Shown: positions 17,773-27,416, counted from the first letter of the stretch. The stretch is 64,000 nucleotides of DNA from Adlercreutzia murintestinalis (GCF_943192905.1 NZ_CALPCC010000009.1:1-64000); one strand, 5' to 3'. Program-made: numbers and translations. Notes: generated by a model from the letters alone, not told the origin.

Positions 17773-17849
17773 GCGCCATTACCTCAGCTGGATAGAGGAG
17801 CTGACTACGAATCAGACCGTCGGGGGTTCGAATCCCTCATGGCGCACCA
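17773..17849 (+). tRNA. tRNA-Arg (anticodon ACG)
   Basis: Acceptor arms GCGCCAT / ATGGCGC, discriminator A and encoded CCA define 77 bases. The D arm CCTCAGCTGGATAGAGG, anticodon loop CTACGAA (anticodon ACG) and T arm GGGTTCGAATCCC are all standard. Confidence 0.96.
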
Positions 17850-17863
17850 CTTTTTAGCCTTGG

Positions 17864-17898
17864 CCGCAACGACTGATCATCAGCACGTGCGGTTTTTT
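17864..17898 (+). terminator. Probable terminator after tRNA-Arg
   Basis: CCGCA (17864-17868) pairs with TGCGG (17888-17892), with an inner TGAT/ATCA pairing, and is followed by six T. The earlier TTTTT at 17851 directly after CCA lacks its own stem. Confidence 0.55.
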
Positions 17899-18020
17899 GT
17901 TGTCTGCCGAAAGGATTCGCTTGAAGGTTCGAAAACACAAGCCCCACAGGAAGTGACCTTCGGCTGCACGGTGCACGCGCCCGCGGTTGTAAGGATCGGC
18001 GTGGGCGGTTAGGGGTAACC

Positions 18021-19388
18021 GTGCTCTACCTATCTCAAATGCTGGGAAAGCCCGTGGTGGATTCCAGTGGCGAGAGGATCGGCGTCGTGTCCGATCTTGC
18101 CATCTCCACAGGGGAAATGTTCCCGCGCATCACCAGCCTCGCCTTTAAGGGACCGGGCAATGTGCCGTTCATGATCAGCTGGCGCAAGTACGTTGACGCT
18201 TTCGACGATGATGACGGCATCACGCTTTCCGTCGAAGCGCCCGATATTCGTTTCAGCTATTTGCAACCCACCGAAGTGCTCTTGGCGCGCGATCTGATGA
18301 ATCGTCAGATCGTGGACACGCAGGGCATGAAGGTGGTGCGCGTGAACGACCTGAAGCTGTCGCCGTCGGGTACGCAGTTGCGCCTGCTAGGTGCCGAAGT
18401 GGGCGCGCGCGGCATCTTGCGCGGACTTCATCCGCTGCTCGAGCGTGCGGCGGTGGCGGTAAGCCGCGCGTTCGGGCATCGCATGGACGAGCAGATCATC
18501 GCGTGGAACTACATGGACCTGCTCGATCGCGACCTCTCGGAAGTGCAGCTCTCGGTGACGCATCGTCGTTTGGACGAGCTGCACCCGGCTGACGTGGCTG
18601 ACATTCTCGAGCAGCTGGACCCCCAGCAGCGCGCTGCCGTGTTCGAGCATCTGGACGAATCGTCGCGCACCGAAGCGGTTTCCGAGATGGAAGATGAGGT
18701 GCAGGCGGAGTTCTTGGATGACTTGGATGATGCGACCGCTGCCCGCTTGATCGGAGATATGGATCCAGATGATGCGGCTGATATCGTGCGCGACCTGTCA
18801 TACGAGAAAGCCGAGACGCTGCTGCGTCTGATGGGTATGGACGATGCCGCTGAGATCCGACGACTGCTTGGCTTTAAGGACGGCACCGCGGGTGGCATGA
18901 TGACCACGCAGTTCGTCTCGGTGGAGGGCGATACGTCCGTGCACGATGCCATCGCGGTGCTGCGCGAGCTGCCCGAAGACTTCCCGACCGTGCATTACGT
19001 GTACGTGACCGATAGTTATGGCAAGCTGGTGGGGTTGCTGTCCATGCGCACGCTGGTGCTCTCATCTGACGACGCGCTTCTTGCCGATATCATGTTCACC
19101 GATGTGATCAGCGTGCCGCCCGATGAGGAAGAAGACGACGTGGTGGCCGATATCTTCAAATACGATATTCCTGCCATGCCGGTGGTGGACGAGCGCGGCG
19201 CGATGCTCGGCATCGTCACCACCGAAGATGCGTGGGACGTCATCGAAGAGGATCGCAGCACCGACAAGCGCCAGAAGAACGCGCTGCGCATTGTGGGTAT
19301 CGTGTTGGGAGAAGTGCTCATTTTGATCTTCTACACAGTGGTGCTCTTGCAGATATTGGCTTCGATCGGCATCGTGAACGGTGTTTAA
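18021..19388 (+). CDS. PRC-barrel / MgtE N-domain / CBS protein with one membrane helix
   Basis: The 455-residue protein has four parts: a PRC-barrel-like N-terminus (about 1-75), a linker with helices, an MgtE N-terminal-type alpha-solenoid (about 180-285; LHPADVADILEQLDP, DMDPDDAADIVRDLS), two CBS domains (about 295-410) and one C-terminal membrane helix (about 420-445). In MgtE channels the N and CBS domains are the Mg2+ sensor, but the five-helix channel is missing here. The stop overlaps the GTG start of the next gene by 8 bases, so it is likely the regulatory or gating subunit of that transporter. It acts at the cytoplasmic membrane face. Confidence 0.85.
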   Translation: MLYLSQMLGKPVVDSSGERIGVVSDLAISTGEMFPRITSLAFKGPGNVPFMISWRKYVDAFDDDDGITLSVEAPDIRFSYLQPTEVLLARDLMNRQIVDTQGMKVVRVNDLKLSPSGTQLRLLGAEVGARGILRGLHPLLERAAVAVSRAFGHRMDEQIIAWNYMDLLDRDLSEVQLSVTHRRLDELHPADVADILEQLDPQQRAAVFEHLDESSRTEAVSEMEDEVQAEFLDDLDDATAARLIGDMDPDDAADIVRDLSYEKAETLLRLMGMDDAAEIRRLLGFKDGTAGGMMTTQFVSVEGDTSVHDAIAVLRELPEDFPTVHYVYVTDSYGKLVGLLSMRTLVLSSDDALLADIMFTDVISVPPDEEEDDVVADIFKYDIPAMPVVDERGAMLGIVTTEDAWDVIEEDRSTDKRQKNALRIVGIVLGEVLILIFYTVVLLQILASIGIVNGV

Positions 19389-20694
19389 GGCACGGCGCAA
19401 CATATCAGAGGTACCCGATTCTGCGCAGACACCGGCTGCAACACCGGCTGCAGCGTCGACCGCGCCAGCGCAGCGCAACAAACTGCTCTTGGTGCTCGTC
19501 GCCATGGGGCCTGGCATCATCACGGCCATGGCTGGCAACGACGCAGGCGGCATCTCCACGTACTCCACTGCCGGGGCGCAGTTCGGATTCGCGACGCTGT
19601 GGGTGATTCCCATCATGTGCATCATGCTGGTGTTGGTGGAGATCACGGCGTCGAAGATGGGCGCGGTGACCGGCAAAGGGTTCGCGGCGCTGATCCGCGA
19701 GCGCTTCGGAATTCGCCTGACCACGCTGGCTATGGTGGCGCTGCTGGTGGGAAACGTGGCCACTACGTTCAGCGAGTTCGCAGGCATCGCTTCGGGTATG
19801 GAGATGTTCGGCGTGTCGAAGTACATCAGCGTGCCGGTGGCGGCTGCTGCGGTGTGGCTTTTGATCGCGGGCGGTTCGTACAAGCGCGTGCAAAACGTGT
19901 TTCTGGTGCTCTCGCTCGTGTTCGTGACCTACATCGTGGCCGCGGTGATGGCGGCGCCGAATTGGGAAACGGCGTTGCTCGCAACAGTGAAGCCCACGCT
20001 CGATGCGCAACCGGCTTTCATTTCGCTCGTCATCGCGATGGTGGGCACTACCATCGCTCCGTGGATGATGTTCTTCACCCAGAGCAATGTGGTTGAAAAG
20101 GGCCTTGATACCGACGACCTCTTCGGCCAGAAGGTTGATGCGATGTCGGGCTCGATCGCTGCATGTCTCATTGCATGGTTCATCATCGTGACCACGGGTG
20201 CGGTGCTGTTTCCGGCGGGCATTCAGATCGATTCGGCGGCTGATGCAGCCCGCGCGCTCGAGCCGTTCGCGGGACACTACGCCCGCGCGCTGTTCGCGGT
20301 CGGGTTGGTGGCGGCGAGCTTCTTGGCGGCGTGCGTGCTTCCGCTGACCACGGCGTTCGTGATCTGCGAGGCATTCGGCTGGGAGGCGGGGGTGGATCGC
20401 ACCTGGCGCGAGGCGCCCACGTTCAAGGGCATCTTCACCGGCGTTCTCATCTTCGCATCCGCGGTGGTGCTGATCCCTGACGTTGATCTGATGGGCATGA
20501 TGCTGACCGCACAGTTCGTGAATGGCATCATCTTGCCGGTGCTTCTGGCGTTCATGGCGCTGATCGCATCGGACAAGCGCATCATGGGGGCGCTGCGGGC
20601 CGGGCGCATCGCGCGGTTTTTGCTGTGGGCTACGGTAGGAGTGGTGGCGGTTCTGACCCTTGCGCTGTTCGTGATGCAGCTGGCGGGGTTTTAA
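19381..20694 (+). CDS. NRAMP-related (NRMT-type) Mg2+ transporter
   Basis: The 437-residue protein has about 11 membrane helices of the SLC11/NRAMP fold. In classical Nramp, helix 1 reads DPGN and helix 6 MPH; here these positions read GNDAGG (about residue 55) and TTIAPWMM (about residue 223). Loss of the metal-binding Met is the mark of NRMTs, shown to carry Mg2+ in the Eggerthella lenta protein EleNRMT. GTG start 19381 overlaps the upstream MgtE_N/CBS gene, linking it to a Mg2+ sensor. Mn2+/Fe2+ transport is therefore less likely. It converges on an Rrf2 gene with a few bases of overlap. Confidence 0.88.
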   Translation: MFKARRNISEVPDSAQTPAATPAAASTAPAQRNKLLLVLVAMGPGIITAMAGNDAGGISTYSTAGAQFGFATLWVIPIMCIMLVLVEITASKMGAVTGKGFAALIRERFGIRLTTLAMVALLVGNVATTFSEFAGIASGMEMFGVSKYISVPVAAAAVWLLIAGGSYKRVQNVFLVLSLVFVTYIVAAVMAAPNWETALLATVKPTLDAQPAFISLVIAMVGTTIAPWMMFFTQSNVVEKGLDTDDLFGQKVDAMSGSIAACLIAWFIIVTTGAVLFPAGIQIDSAADAARALEPFAGHYARALFAVGLVAASFLAACVLPLTTAFVICEAFGWEAGVDRTWREAPTFKGIFTGVLIFASAVVLIPDVDLMGMMLTAQFVNGIILPVLLAFMALIASDKRIMGALRAGRIARFLLWATVGVVAVLTLALFVMQLAGF

Positions 20695-21176
20695 GCCGAG
20701 GTGCGCGCGGGGTGGATCAGCTGCTGGCTGGCCGCATTCAAGCACTCAGCAAGGTAGTGTCCGGCGTTCACGGAGTCACGTGCGCACTTCATGAGCATAT
20801 CGAGCGTGATGCTGCCGAGGTAGGCATCGTAGCTGGAGAGCACCATATCCATGACGTGGAAGAGATTGCTCAGCGCAGGGGCGTTCTCTGGAGTGTCGCG
20901 CCGGGTGCGCGCGGCGCTGTTCTCATCGCCGTTGATGGCATTGAGGACCTCGAGCAACGTGATCTCGGCGGGTGGCTTAGCGATGATGTATCCACCGTTT
21001 TTGCCCGAACGCGATTCGATCAGTCCGGCTTGCCGCTCCTGTTGGGCAAGCTGGATCAGATAATCGCGCGGGATGCCAGCTTTTTCGGAGATCTCCTTCG
21101 ATGAGCATACGCAACCGCGCTCTGCCAGATAGAGCAGAGTTCTGAGTCCGTAATCTGTGGAAGCTCGTAAAAGCAT
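20691..21176 (-). CDS. Rrf2-family transcription regulator
   Basis: The 161-residue protein from ATG 21176 (RBS AAGGAG) begins MLLRASTDYGLRTLLYLAE, the typical Rrf2 winged-helix start, with SSKEISEKAGIPRDYLIQLA as recognition helix and KNGGYIIAKPPAEITLLEVL wing. It lacks the three-cysteine Fe-S cluster of IscR/NsrR; its only cysteines near the helix are in RGCVCSS. The target and signal are unknown. A longer frame upstream is unlikely because it lacks an RBS. Confidence 0.85.
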   Translation of the reverse strand: MLLRASTDYGLRTLLYLAERGCVCSSKEISEKAGIPRDYLIQLAQQERQAGLIESRSGKNGGYIIAKPPAEITLLEVLNAINGDENSAARTRRDTPENAPALSNLFHVMDMVLSSYDAYLGSITLDMLMKCARDSVNAGHYLAECLNAASQQLIHPARTSA

Positions 21177-21344
21177 GTGCTCCTTATAAGATCGTATCGG
21201 GCGTACATGCGCGAGAGTTGCTCTTTGTAGCTTACGGGTCTTTGCTGGTGGAGACGGGGAAGGGCGGAGCATGCGTTGACAACCTGTAATCAGGCCAGGC
21301 GAGGAATCAGCTCGCATCGCGCATGGAGGCTGTCGGTGAATGAG

Positions 21345-21368
21345 AAAGCCCGCATCGCTGCGGGCTTT
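21345..21368 (-). terminator. Terminator after the NhaC-type gene
   Basis: The perfect 10-bp arms AAAGCCCGCA / TGCGGGCTTT with loop TCGC lie about 35 bases beyond the stop codon of the minus-strand antiporter gene, with short T/A flanks on each side. Confidence 0.7.
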
Positions 21369-21401
21369 CGAGTGGCTGATGTGATCGGAGACGCAAGTGC
21401 G

Positions 21402-23090
21402 TCATTCGGCGTGCGCCTTGCCTTCGCGGGCGCGTCGCAGACTGAAGAAGTGGAGCGCGAGGACCACTGCCACCAGAAGCACCAGCCCGATGCCCAGCGC
21501 GATCCAAGGGTTGCGCACGAATCCGGCGATGATGTAGCACACGAGGCACACCACCATAACCGTGGTTGCATAGGGGATCTGCGTGGCAACATGGCGCAGA
21601 TGGTTGCACTTCGCGCCAGCCGAGGACAGGATCGTGGTATCTGAGATGGGAGAGATGTGGTCGCCATAGACCGCGCCTGCCAGCGTTGCGCCTACGGCCA
21701 CGAGGAAGAGCGGGTCGCTGGCATCGAACACACCGATGACGATGGGAAGGATGAGCGCGACGGTGCCCCAGCTGGTGCCCATGGCGAATCCGATGAAGGC
21801 GGCCACCACGAAGATGATGGCAGGCAGAAGGTCGAGCCCTACGCCCAAATTGTTCAGGAAGCCCGACACGAACTCGCCGGTGCCGAGCAGATAGCGGCAC
21901 ACGCCGCCGAGCGACCAGGCCAGCACCAAGATCATGATGGCACCCACCATGGAACGCACCCCCTCGCTCATGGCGTCCATGAAGCCGCCGATGGTGGTCA
22001 GCTTGCGCGGCAGGTACATGATGGCCGCGCACACCAGCCCTACGCATGCGCCGATGCACAGGCCCATGACCGGGTTCTCGCCCACGGCCGTGGCGAAGTC
22101 GACGCCCTCGAAGAAGCCGCCCATGTATAGCATTCCCAAGATGGAGAAGATGATCAGCACGATGATGGGAACCACCAGGTCGGCCACCTTGCCCTTCTCG
22201 GAGATGTTGAGGCCTTTGTACTCGTCGATGGCGCTCACGCTTGCCTCTTCGATGTCGGCACGCTCGGTGACCTTCGGTGGCAGGACGCTGGCATCGGCAG
22301 GCAGATTGCCGCCCACCGCTTTCAGCACGCCGTGCTCGGCCTTCGTCTCTTCTGCTTCCAGTTCCTCTTCGATGAGCGCATCTTCGGCGGGCACCTTGTT
22401 GTGGCGCGCGGCTGCCTCGGCGGCGCGCATGCTGCTGTAATCGGCGCCGAGGATCAGCATGAAGAACACGAAGAAGATGGTGAGCAGCGCGTAGAAGTTG
22501 TACGGGATGGAGGCGACGAAGGTGTTGAAGCCGTCCTCACCCAAATAACCGCCCACGGCAACTGCCCAGCTGCTGACCGGCGCGATGATGCACACGGGAG
22601 CAGCGGTGGAGTCGATGATCCATGCCAGCTTCTCGTGGCTGACGTGGAAGCGGTCGGTGATGGGGCGCATGACCGCGCCGACCGTCAGGCAGTTGAAGTA
22701 GTCGTCAACGAAGATGATGATGCCGAGGATGGCGGTCAGGATGGTGGCCATCTTGGCATTCTTGATGTGCGTGGACACCCATTCGGCATAGGCGCGGGAG
22801 CCGCCTGACACGGCGATGACCACCGTGAGCGCTCCCAATAAGGCAAGGAAGAGCAACAGTGCTCCGTTGCCAGCGATCTGTTCGGCCATCATCTGCGGCA
22901 CCATGGTGAATGATGCGATGAGCTGTTCTGCGCCTGCGCCGTTCAGAGTGAATTGGTAGATGACCATGCCGACGAACACGCCGATGGTCAGCGACGAATA
23001 CACTTCCTTCGTGATCAGCGCCAGCGCGAGCGCAAGAAGTGGTGGGATCACAGACCAGAAACCGGTTGCGATCAGGTCGAAGCCTTCCAT
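21402..23090 (-). CDS. NhaC-family Na+/H+ antiporter
   Basis: The 562-residue protein has about 12 membrane helices and the family landmarks FVDDYFNCLTVG, DSTAAPVCIIAPVSSWAV, GTSWGTVALILPIV and GDHISPISDTTILSS. A charged cytoplasmic insert of about 70 residues (about 245-310, Glu/Lys/Ala-rich) splits the two halves. Some members of this superfamily exchange organic anions or amino acids, so Na+/H+ exchange is the family default. It ends in a strong terminator. The upstream region shared with glmU is about 175 bases. Confidence 0.85.
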   Translation of the reverse strand: MEGFDLIATGFWSVIPPLLALALALITKEVYSSLTIGVFVGMVIYQFTLNGAGAEQLIASFTMVPQMMAEQIAGNGALLLFLALLGALTVVIAVSGGSRAYAEWVSTHIKNAKMATILTAILGIIIFVDDYFNCLTVGAVMRPITDRFHVSHEKLAWIIDSTAAPVCIIAPVSSWAVAVGGYLGEDGFNTFVASIPYNFYALLTIFFVFFMLILGADYSSMRAAEAAARHNKVPAEDALIEEELEAEETKAEHGVLKAVGGNLPADASVLPPKVTERADIEEASVSAIDEYKGLNISEKGKVADLVVPIIVLIIFSILGMLYMGGFFEGVDFATAVGENPVMGLCIGACVGLVCAAIMYLPRKLTTIGGFMDAMSEGVRSMVGAIMILVLAWSLGGVCRYLLGTGEFVSGFLNNLGVGLDLLPAIIFVVAAFIGFAMGTSWGTVALILPIVIGVFDASDPLFLVAVGATLAGAVYGDHISPISDTTILSSAGAKCNHLRHVATQIPYATTVMVVCLVCYIIAGFVRNPWIALGIGLVLLVAVVLALHFFSLRRAREGKAHAE

Positions 23091-23264
23091 GTCCCCTCCA
23101 AGGGTCGGCCGCGCGCCGCGCGGCTGTCTTGTCCTGCGGATGCGGTATCCGCGGAGGCGCCGCGCCCTTTGCGCGGTTGCCCGTCAGTGTATCAAAATCA
23201 CCCCGCGTTGGATGCAGATTGCTATACTCATGGGAGGTTCGGACTGACGAATGGAGGCACGATC

Positions 23265-24653
23265 ATGTCAACAGCGGCGATAGTGCTTTGTGCAGGCGCT
23301 GGCACGCGCATGAAGTCGGAGAAACCGAAGGTGGCGCATGAGGTGCTGGGGCGCCCGCTCGCGCAATGGGTGGTTGCCGCGGCGCGCGCAGCGGGTGCTG
23401 ATCCGGTAGTGAGCGTGGTAGGGCATGGTGCTGAGCAGGTGCGTCCGCTGGTGGCGGATACGGTGGTGGTCGAGCAGCCCGAGCAGCGCGGCACGGCTGA
23501 TGCGGTGCGCTGTGCGCGGGAGGCTCTTGCGGGATTCGACGGTTCGGTATTGGTGCTGACGGGCGATAGCCCGCTGATCACCGGCAAGACACTGCGGATG
23601 CTGGCGGATGCGCGGGTGCGCGAAGGCGCGGCTTGTGCGGTGCTGACCATGCAGATGGCCGATCCGTTCGGATACGGGCGCATCGTGCGTGGCGCGGATG
23701 CAGGTGCGGGCGCGAGCGGCTTGGGCGAGGTGCATCGCATCGTGGAGCAAAAGGATGCGACAGCAGAGGAGGCCGCTATCTGCGAGTGCAACTCTGGCTT
23801 CTACTGCTTCGATGCTGCGGGGCTTTTCGACGCTCTTGAGCAGGTAGGGTGCGAGAACGCGGCCGGTGAGTACTATTTGACTGATGTGCTGGAGATCCTG
23901 CGTAAGGCGGGCGAGCGCGTGATCGCGGTGCAGGCAAGCGACGCGCAGGAATGCGCGGGCGTCAATTCACGTGTGCAGCTGGCAGAAGCGACGCGAGTCA
24001 TGCAGCAGCGCATCAATCGCGCGCATATGGAGGCGGGCGTTACCATGATGGCGCCCGAAATGGTGTGGATCGGGCCCGATGTGATCATTGAGCCGGATGT
24101 TGAGTTGTTGCCCATGACCTTCTTGGAAGGGAATACGCGTGTGGCGCGCAACACCGTGATAGGTCCGAACAGTCGCCTGACCGATACGCAGGTGGGCGCA
24201 GGGTGTACGGTGGACGAGACGGTGGCCGTAGAGGCGCGCATCGATGATGGCGCTACGTGCGGGCCGCGCGCGTATCTGCGTCCAGGCGCGCATCTGATGG
24301 AGGGGGCGAAGGCTGGCACGCACGTGGAGATCAAGAAGTCTACGATCGGGCCGGGAAGCAAGGTGCCGCACCTGTCCTATATCGGTGATACGACCATGGG
24401 GGCTGGCGTGAACATCGGCGCGGGGAGCATCACGTGCAACTACGACGGCGTGTCGAAGCATGCCACCGTAATCGGCGACGATGTGTTCGTGGGCAGCGAC
24501 ACCATGATGGTGGCGCCTGTTGAGATCGGCTCAGGGGCTGTGGTGGGCGCTGGCAGCGTGATCACGAAGGATGTGCCAGCCGATAGTCTCGCGGTGGCCC
24601 GCGCGCGCGAGCGCGTGATCGACGATTGGGCCAAGAAGCACGCCAAGCACTGA
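23265..24653 (+). CDS. glmU: Bifunctional GlcNAc-1-P uridyltransferase / glucosamine-1-P acetyltransferase
   Basis: GlmU makes UDP-GlcNAc for wall and glycan synthesis. The 462-residue protein starts at ATG 23265 behind GGAGGC. The uridyltransferase domain (about 1-230) opens with AIVLCAGAGTRMKSEKPKV, and the left-handed beta-helix acetyltransferase domain follows with hexapeptide repeats and the catalytic region GTHVEIKKSTIGPGSKVPHL plus NIGAGSITCNYDGVSKH. A longer upstream frame is not used. prs follows after about 70 bases. Confidence 0.96.
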   Translation: MSTAAIVLCAGAGTRMKSEKPKVAHEVLGRPLAQWVVAAARAAGADPVVSVVGHGAEQVRPLVADTVVVEQPEQRGTADAVRCAREALAGFDGSVLVLTGDSPLITGKTLRMLADARVREGAACAVLTMQMADPFGYGRIVRGADAGAGASGLGEVHRIVEQKDATAEEAAICECNSGFYCFDAAGLFDALEQVGCENAAGEYYLTDVLEILRKAGERVIAVQASDAQECAGVNSRVQLAEATRVMQQRINRAHMEAGVTMMAPEMVWIGPDVIIEPDVELLPMTFLEGNTRVARNTVIGPNSRLTDTQVGAGCTVDETVAVEARIDDGATCGPRAYLRPGAHLMEGAKAGTHVEIKKSTIGPGSKVPHLSYIGDTTMGAGVNIGAGSITCNYDGVSKHATVIGDDVFVGSDTMMVAPVEIGSGAVVGAGSVITKDVPADSLAVARARERVIDDWAKKHAKH

Positions 24654-24726
24654 TTCGCGTGCGTGCGCAGGGTGTCACGCGCTACAATGGTCGCAGAGGA
24701 TCCCAAGAGTGGTGAGGAGCGCCCTT

Positions 24727-25707
24727 ATGACGGAAATGAAGAAGTCCATGGCCGTGTTCTCCGGTTCCATTGCGCCGGAGCTGGCGGAGAAGATAGCCGA
24801 TCATCTGGGTGTGAGCCTTGGCAACGTGAAGCTGGAGAAGTTCGCGAACGGCGAGATCTATGCGCGCTACCTGGAGAGCGTGCGCGGCGCGGACGTGTTC
24901 CTCATTCAGAGCGTAGCGGGCGCCGGAGACGCGGATGTGAACGACGCGCTGATGGAGCTGCTGATTATGGCGGATGCTGCCAAGCGTGCGAGCGCTCGTA
25001 CCATCACCGCGGTCATCACGCACTACGGCTATGCACGGCAAGACCGCAAGGCGGCGGCGCGCGAGCCGATCACCGCTAAGCTAGTGGCGAATCTGATCAC
25101 CACGTCCGGCATCACGCGGGTGATGACCATCGACCTGCACCAAGGGCAGATACAGGGATTTTTCGACATGCCAGTGGACCATCTGACGGCGCTGCCCATT
25201 CTGGCCGATTACTTCCGCGCGAAGGGCTTCGCGGCGGGCGAGGTGTGCGTGGTGAGTCCTGATGTGGGGCGCGCTAAGGCGGCCAAGAAGCTTTCGGATA
25301 TGCTGGAGGCCGACCTGGCCATCATGCACAAGGGGCGGCCCGGGCACAACAAGGCCGAGATCACAGCGCTGATCGGCGACGTCGAGGGCAAGGTTTGCAT
25401 CATCAATGACGATATGATCGATACCGGTGGCACCATTGCGGCGGCGGCGGACACGCTGCGCGCGAAGGGCGCCAAGGAGGTGTACATCTGCTGCACGCAT
25501 CCCGTGTTCAGCGGGCCAGCCTACGAGCGTCTGGAAAACGCTAGCGTGGAAGAGGTCGTGGTGTGCGATACGATCCCGGTGCCGCTGGAGCGCCAGAGCG
25601 GGAAGATCAAGACGGTGAGCGTGGCGCCGCTGTTCGCGCGGGCCATCTCGAACGTGTACGACAACGGGTCGGTGAGCGATCTGTTCGATCCGGACTTCGC
25701 GCTGTAA
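24727..25707 (+). CDS. prs: Ribose-phosphate pyrophosphokinase
   Basis: The enzyme makes PRPP from ribose 5-phosphate and ATP. The 326-residue protein has ANGEIYARYLESVRGADVF, the flexible loop YGYARQDRKAAAREPITAK, the metal-binding TIDLHQGQIQGFFDMPVD, and the PRPP site INDDMIDTGGTI. The start ATG 24727 follows GAGGAG; an in-frame GTG at 24709 is less likely. A TACAAT at 24682-24687 may be its -10. The glmU-prs-pth order is common in Gram-positive bacteria. Confidence 0.95.
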   Translation: MTEMKKSMAVFSGSIAPELAEKIADHLGVSLGNVKLEKFANGEIYARYLESVRGADVFLIQSVAGAGDADVNDALMELLIMADAAKRASARTITAVITHYGYARQDRKAAAREPITAKLVANLITTSGITRVMTIDLHQGQIQGFFDMPVDHLTALPILADYFRAKGFAAGEVCVVSPDVGRAKAAKKLSDMLEADLAIMHKGRPGHNKAEITALIGDVEGKVCIINDDMIDTGGTIAAAADTLRAKGAKEVYICCTHPVFSGPAYERLENASVEEVVVCDTIPVPLERQSGKIKTVSVAPLFARAISNVYDNGSVSDLFDPDFAL

Positions 25708-25877
25708 GTTCCGTGCGCCTGACGGCGCCCGGAATTGCTCGACGCTGCGAAGCTTCACCTGCATTCCTATTTGCATTTCAAGGCTTTCCCTCACGGCGCG
25801 AAGGCCGCTCGGCCGCCTTTCAAAGCAACTAGGAACACATCTAAAGCTTCTCGCTTACTTACTGGCCAACCTGTGTG

Positions 25878-26489
25878 ATGGAGTTGTTTCACGTGAAATA
25901 TTTTGCTCGTCGAAAAGAAGCCGCGCACGCCGATTGGCTGATCGTTGGCCTGGGCAACCCCGGCGAGGAATATGCGCATACGCGGCACAATGCGGGCTTC
26001 GATGCGGTGGATGCGCTGGCTGAGCAGTTGAACGCGCGCTACTGGAAGACCGAGTGCGGCGCGCTGTGCGCGCATGTTGAGCATGGTGGCCAGGCGTTGA
26101 TCCTGGCGAAGCCGCAGAGCTTCATGAACAAGTCAGGTGGGCCGATGGCGAAACTGGCCGCGGAATACGGCGTGGCCGCTGACCATATCGTCATCGTCCA
26201 TGACGAGCTGGATATTGACCCTGGCACCATCCGCGTGAAGTTCGGCGGGGGGTTGGCGGGGCATAACGGGCTGCGCTCGATCAACGAGAAGCTGGGTGGC
26301 GCGGATTGGTATCGCGTGCGCTGCGGCATCGGGCGGCCGCCGGGGCGCATGAGCGTGACCGATTGGGTGCTGAGCCGCCCCAAAGGTGACGCGATGGAGG
26401 ATTTCGAGGCTGCTACGGCGTTGGCGGCCGAAGCTGCGCTGTATCTGGTGGACCACCCGCTCGCAGAGGCGCAACAGAAGTTCAACTAG
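25878..26489 (+). CDS. pth: Peptidyl-tRNA hydrolase
   Basis: Pth recycles peptidyl-tRNA. The 203-residue product has WLIVGLGNPGEEYAHTRHNA with the catalytic His at the end of the TRHN motif, KPQSFMNKSGGPM, HDELDIDPGTIRVKFGGGL and GHNGLRSI. The N-terminus, MELFHVKYFARRKEAAHAD, is an extension encoded by a parS-like palindrome. ATG 25878 is chosen, but GTG 25893 with GATGGAG before it is also possible. It is the last clear core gene; base composition changes right after it. Confidence 0.93.
   Translation: MELFHVKYFARRKEAAHADWLIVGLGNPGEEYAHTRHNAGFDAVDALAEQLNARYWKTECGALCAHVEHGGQALILAKPQSFMNKSGGPMAKLAAEYGVAADHIVIVHDELDIDPGTIRVKFGGGLAGHNGLRSINEKLGGADWYRVRCGIGRPPGRMSVTDWVLSRPKGDAMEDFEAATALAAEAALYLVDHPLAEAQQKFN
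25885..25900. promoter_or_regulatory. parS: parS-like centromere site
   Basis: TGTTTCACGTGAAATA matches the ParB-binding consensus TGTTTCACGTGAAACA at 15 of 16 positions, including the full TTTCACGTGAAA core. It sits inside the 5' end of pth and is read as Leu-Phe-His-Val-Lys-Tyr. ParB/Noc-type sites often cluster around the replication origin. Confidence 0.75.
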
Positions 26490-27416
26490 CTCGCTTTCGA
26501 CCTTACTTTTTCTACTACAATTCAGGCAACTTAACTGCGGAAGACCTGCAATGTTTTTTTTGATTGATCTTGTGGGGATCAGTAAGGAGACAACGCTCTA
26601 AGCATACGGAGATGATAGGCGATCTTGCTGCGGGGAGCTTTTCTTAAGGGTGTATGTATTGCAGGCGAGGAAATCTGCTCATGCTTGACACGACGCTTTA
26701 CTGGGTTGGTCACATGTATTGATCGTCTGTACGCGACATTGTTGAAGCGGTTGCCTAGCATCGATCTACGTGGCGCCGCAGGCAGTGTTCGGCTTCAATT
26801 GCACGAGTACTGCTGCGAAAAGCTGTATGGAGCAACCGGCGTACTGCATATCCATAGGTGCGCGATTACTTCTGTTTCGCAAGTGATTTTTGGGCGTAGA
26901 GGGGTATGGGGACGTCCTGTGATTTGGACTGATATCGACTGATTGGAACTGATGGCGAGTCATTTACTAGTCAAGCGCTCGGTTGGTTCTAGATAATTTT
27001 TATGAGGACGCGTGCTTGGCAAGGGATGAGGAAGTTTCTAAGGAGGTTCTTGAAGCGTATCGCGATTGGGATTCGCTTTCGAGGATGTACTCTTCGATTG
27101 TGATGAGGCTGTTTTGCGACCGGTAAGGGTATACGATGCATTTTTGTCGAAGGGCCTTCTACCATGGGATCCATGGGGCAACTTTACGCTTCCCACGACA
27201 GAGTTCGATCACGTCGACCCCAATGACTCTGTTGTTATGGCCAATCTATAGGTGGGGGCGAACATGTGCATAGACATGGATCTTGTCTGATTGGCGTATG
27301 CAGGGCAATATATGGATGTCGGCGACATATTAACTAGAGATAGGTTCACGAAAAGGAACTTAAGATAACCCTAGATATAATAATGGTTCATACCTAAGGC
27401 TAACAGTAGGAGAAAG
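26490..27416. other. Low-GC junction with coding remnants, no intact gene seen
   Basis: GC drops abruptly after pth. Frames at 26625-26942 (105 codons) resemble nothing I know. Between 27003 and 27251 two short stretches in different frames look protein-like (KEVLEAYRDWDSLSRMYSS, then VYDAFLSKGLLPWDPWGNFT) and could be the ends of one gene broken by a frameshift. No tRNA, terminator or integrase is visible. A TATAAT at 27376-27381 probably belongs to the next gene. Confidence 0.4.

Noticed and set aside
19405-20745. 446-codon minus-strand frame opposite the NRMT gene
   Set aside because: Composition is that of an antisense shadow (His/Arg/Gln-rich) and the + strand product is a clear transporter.
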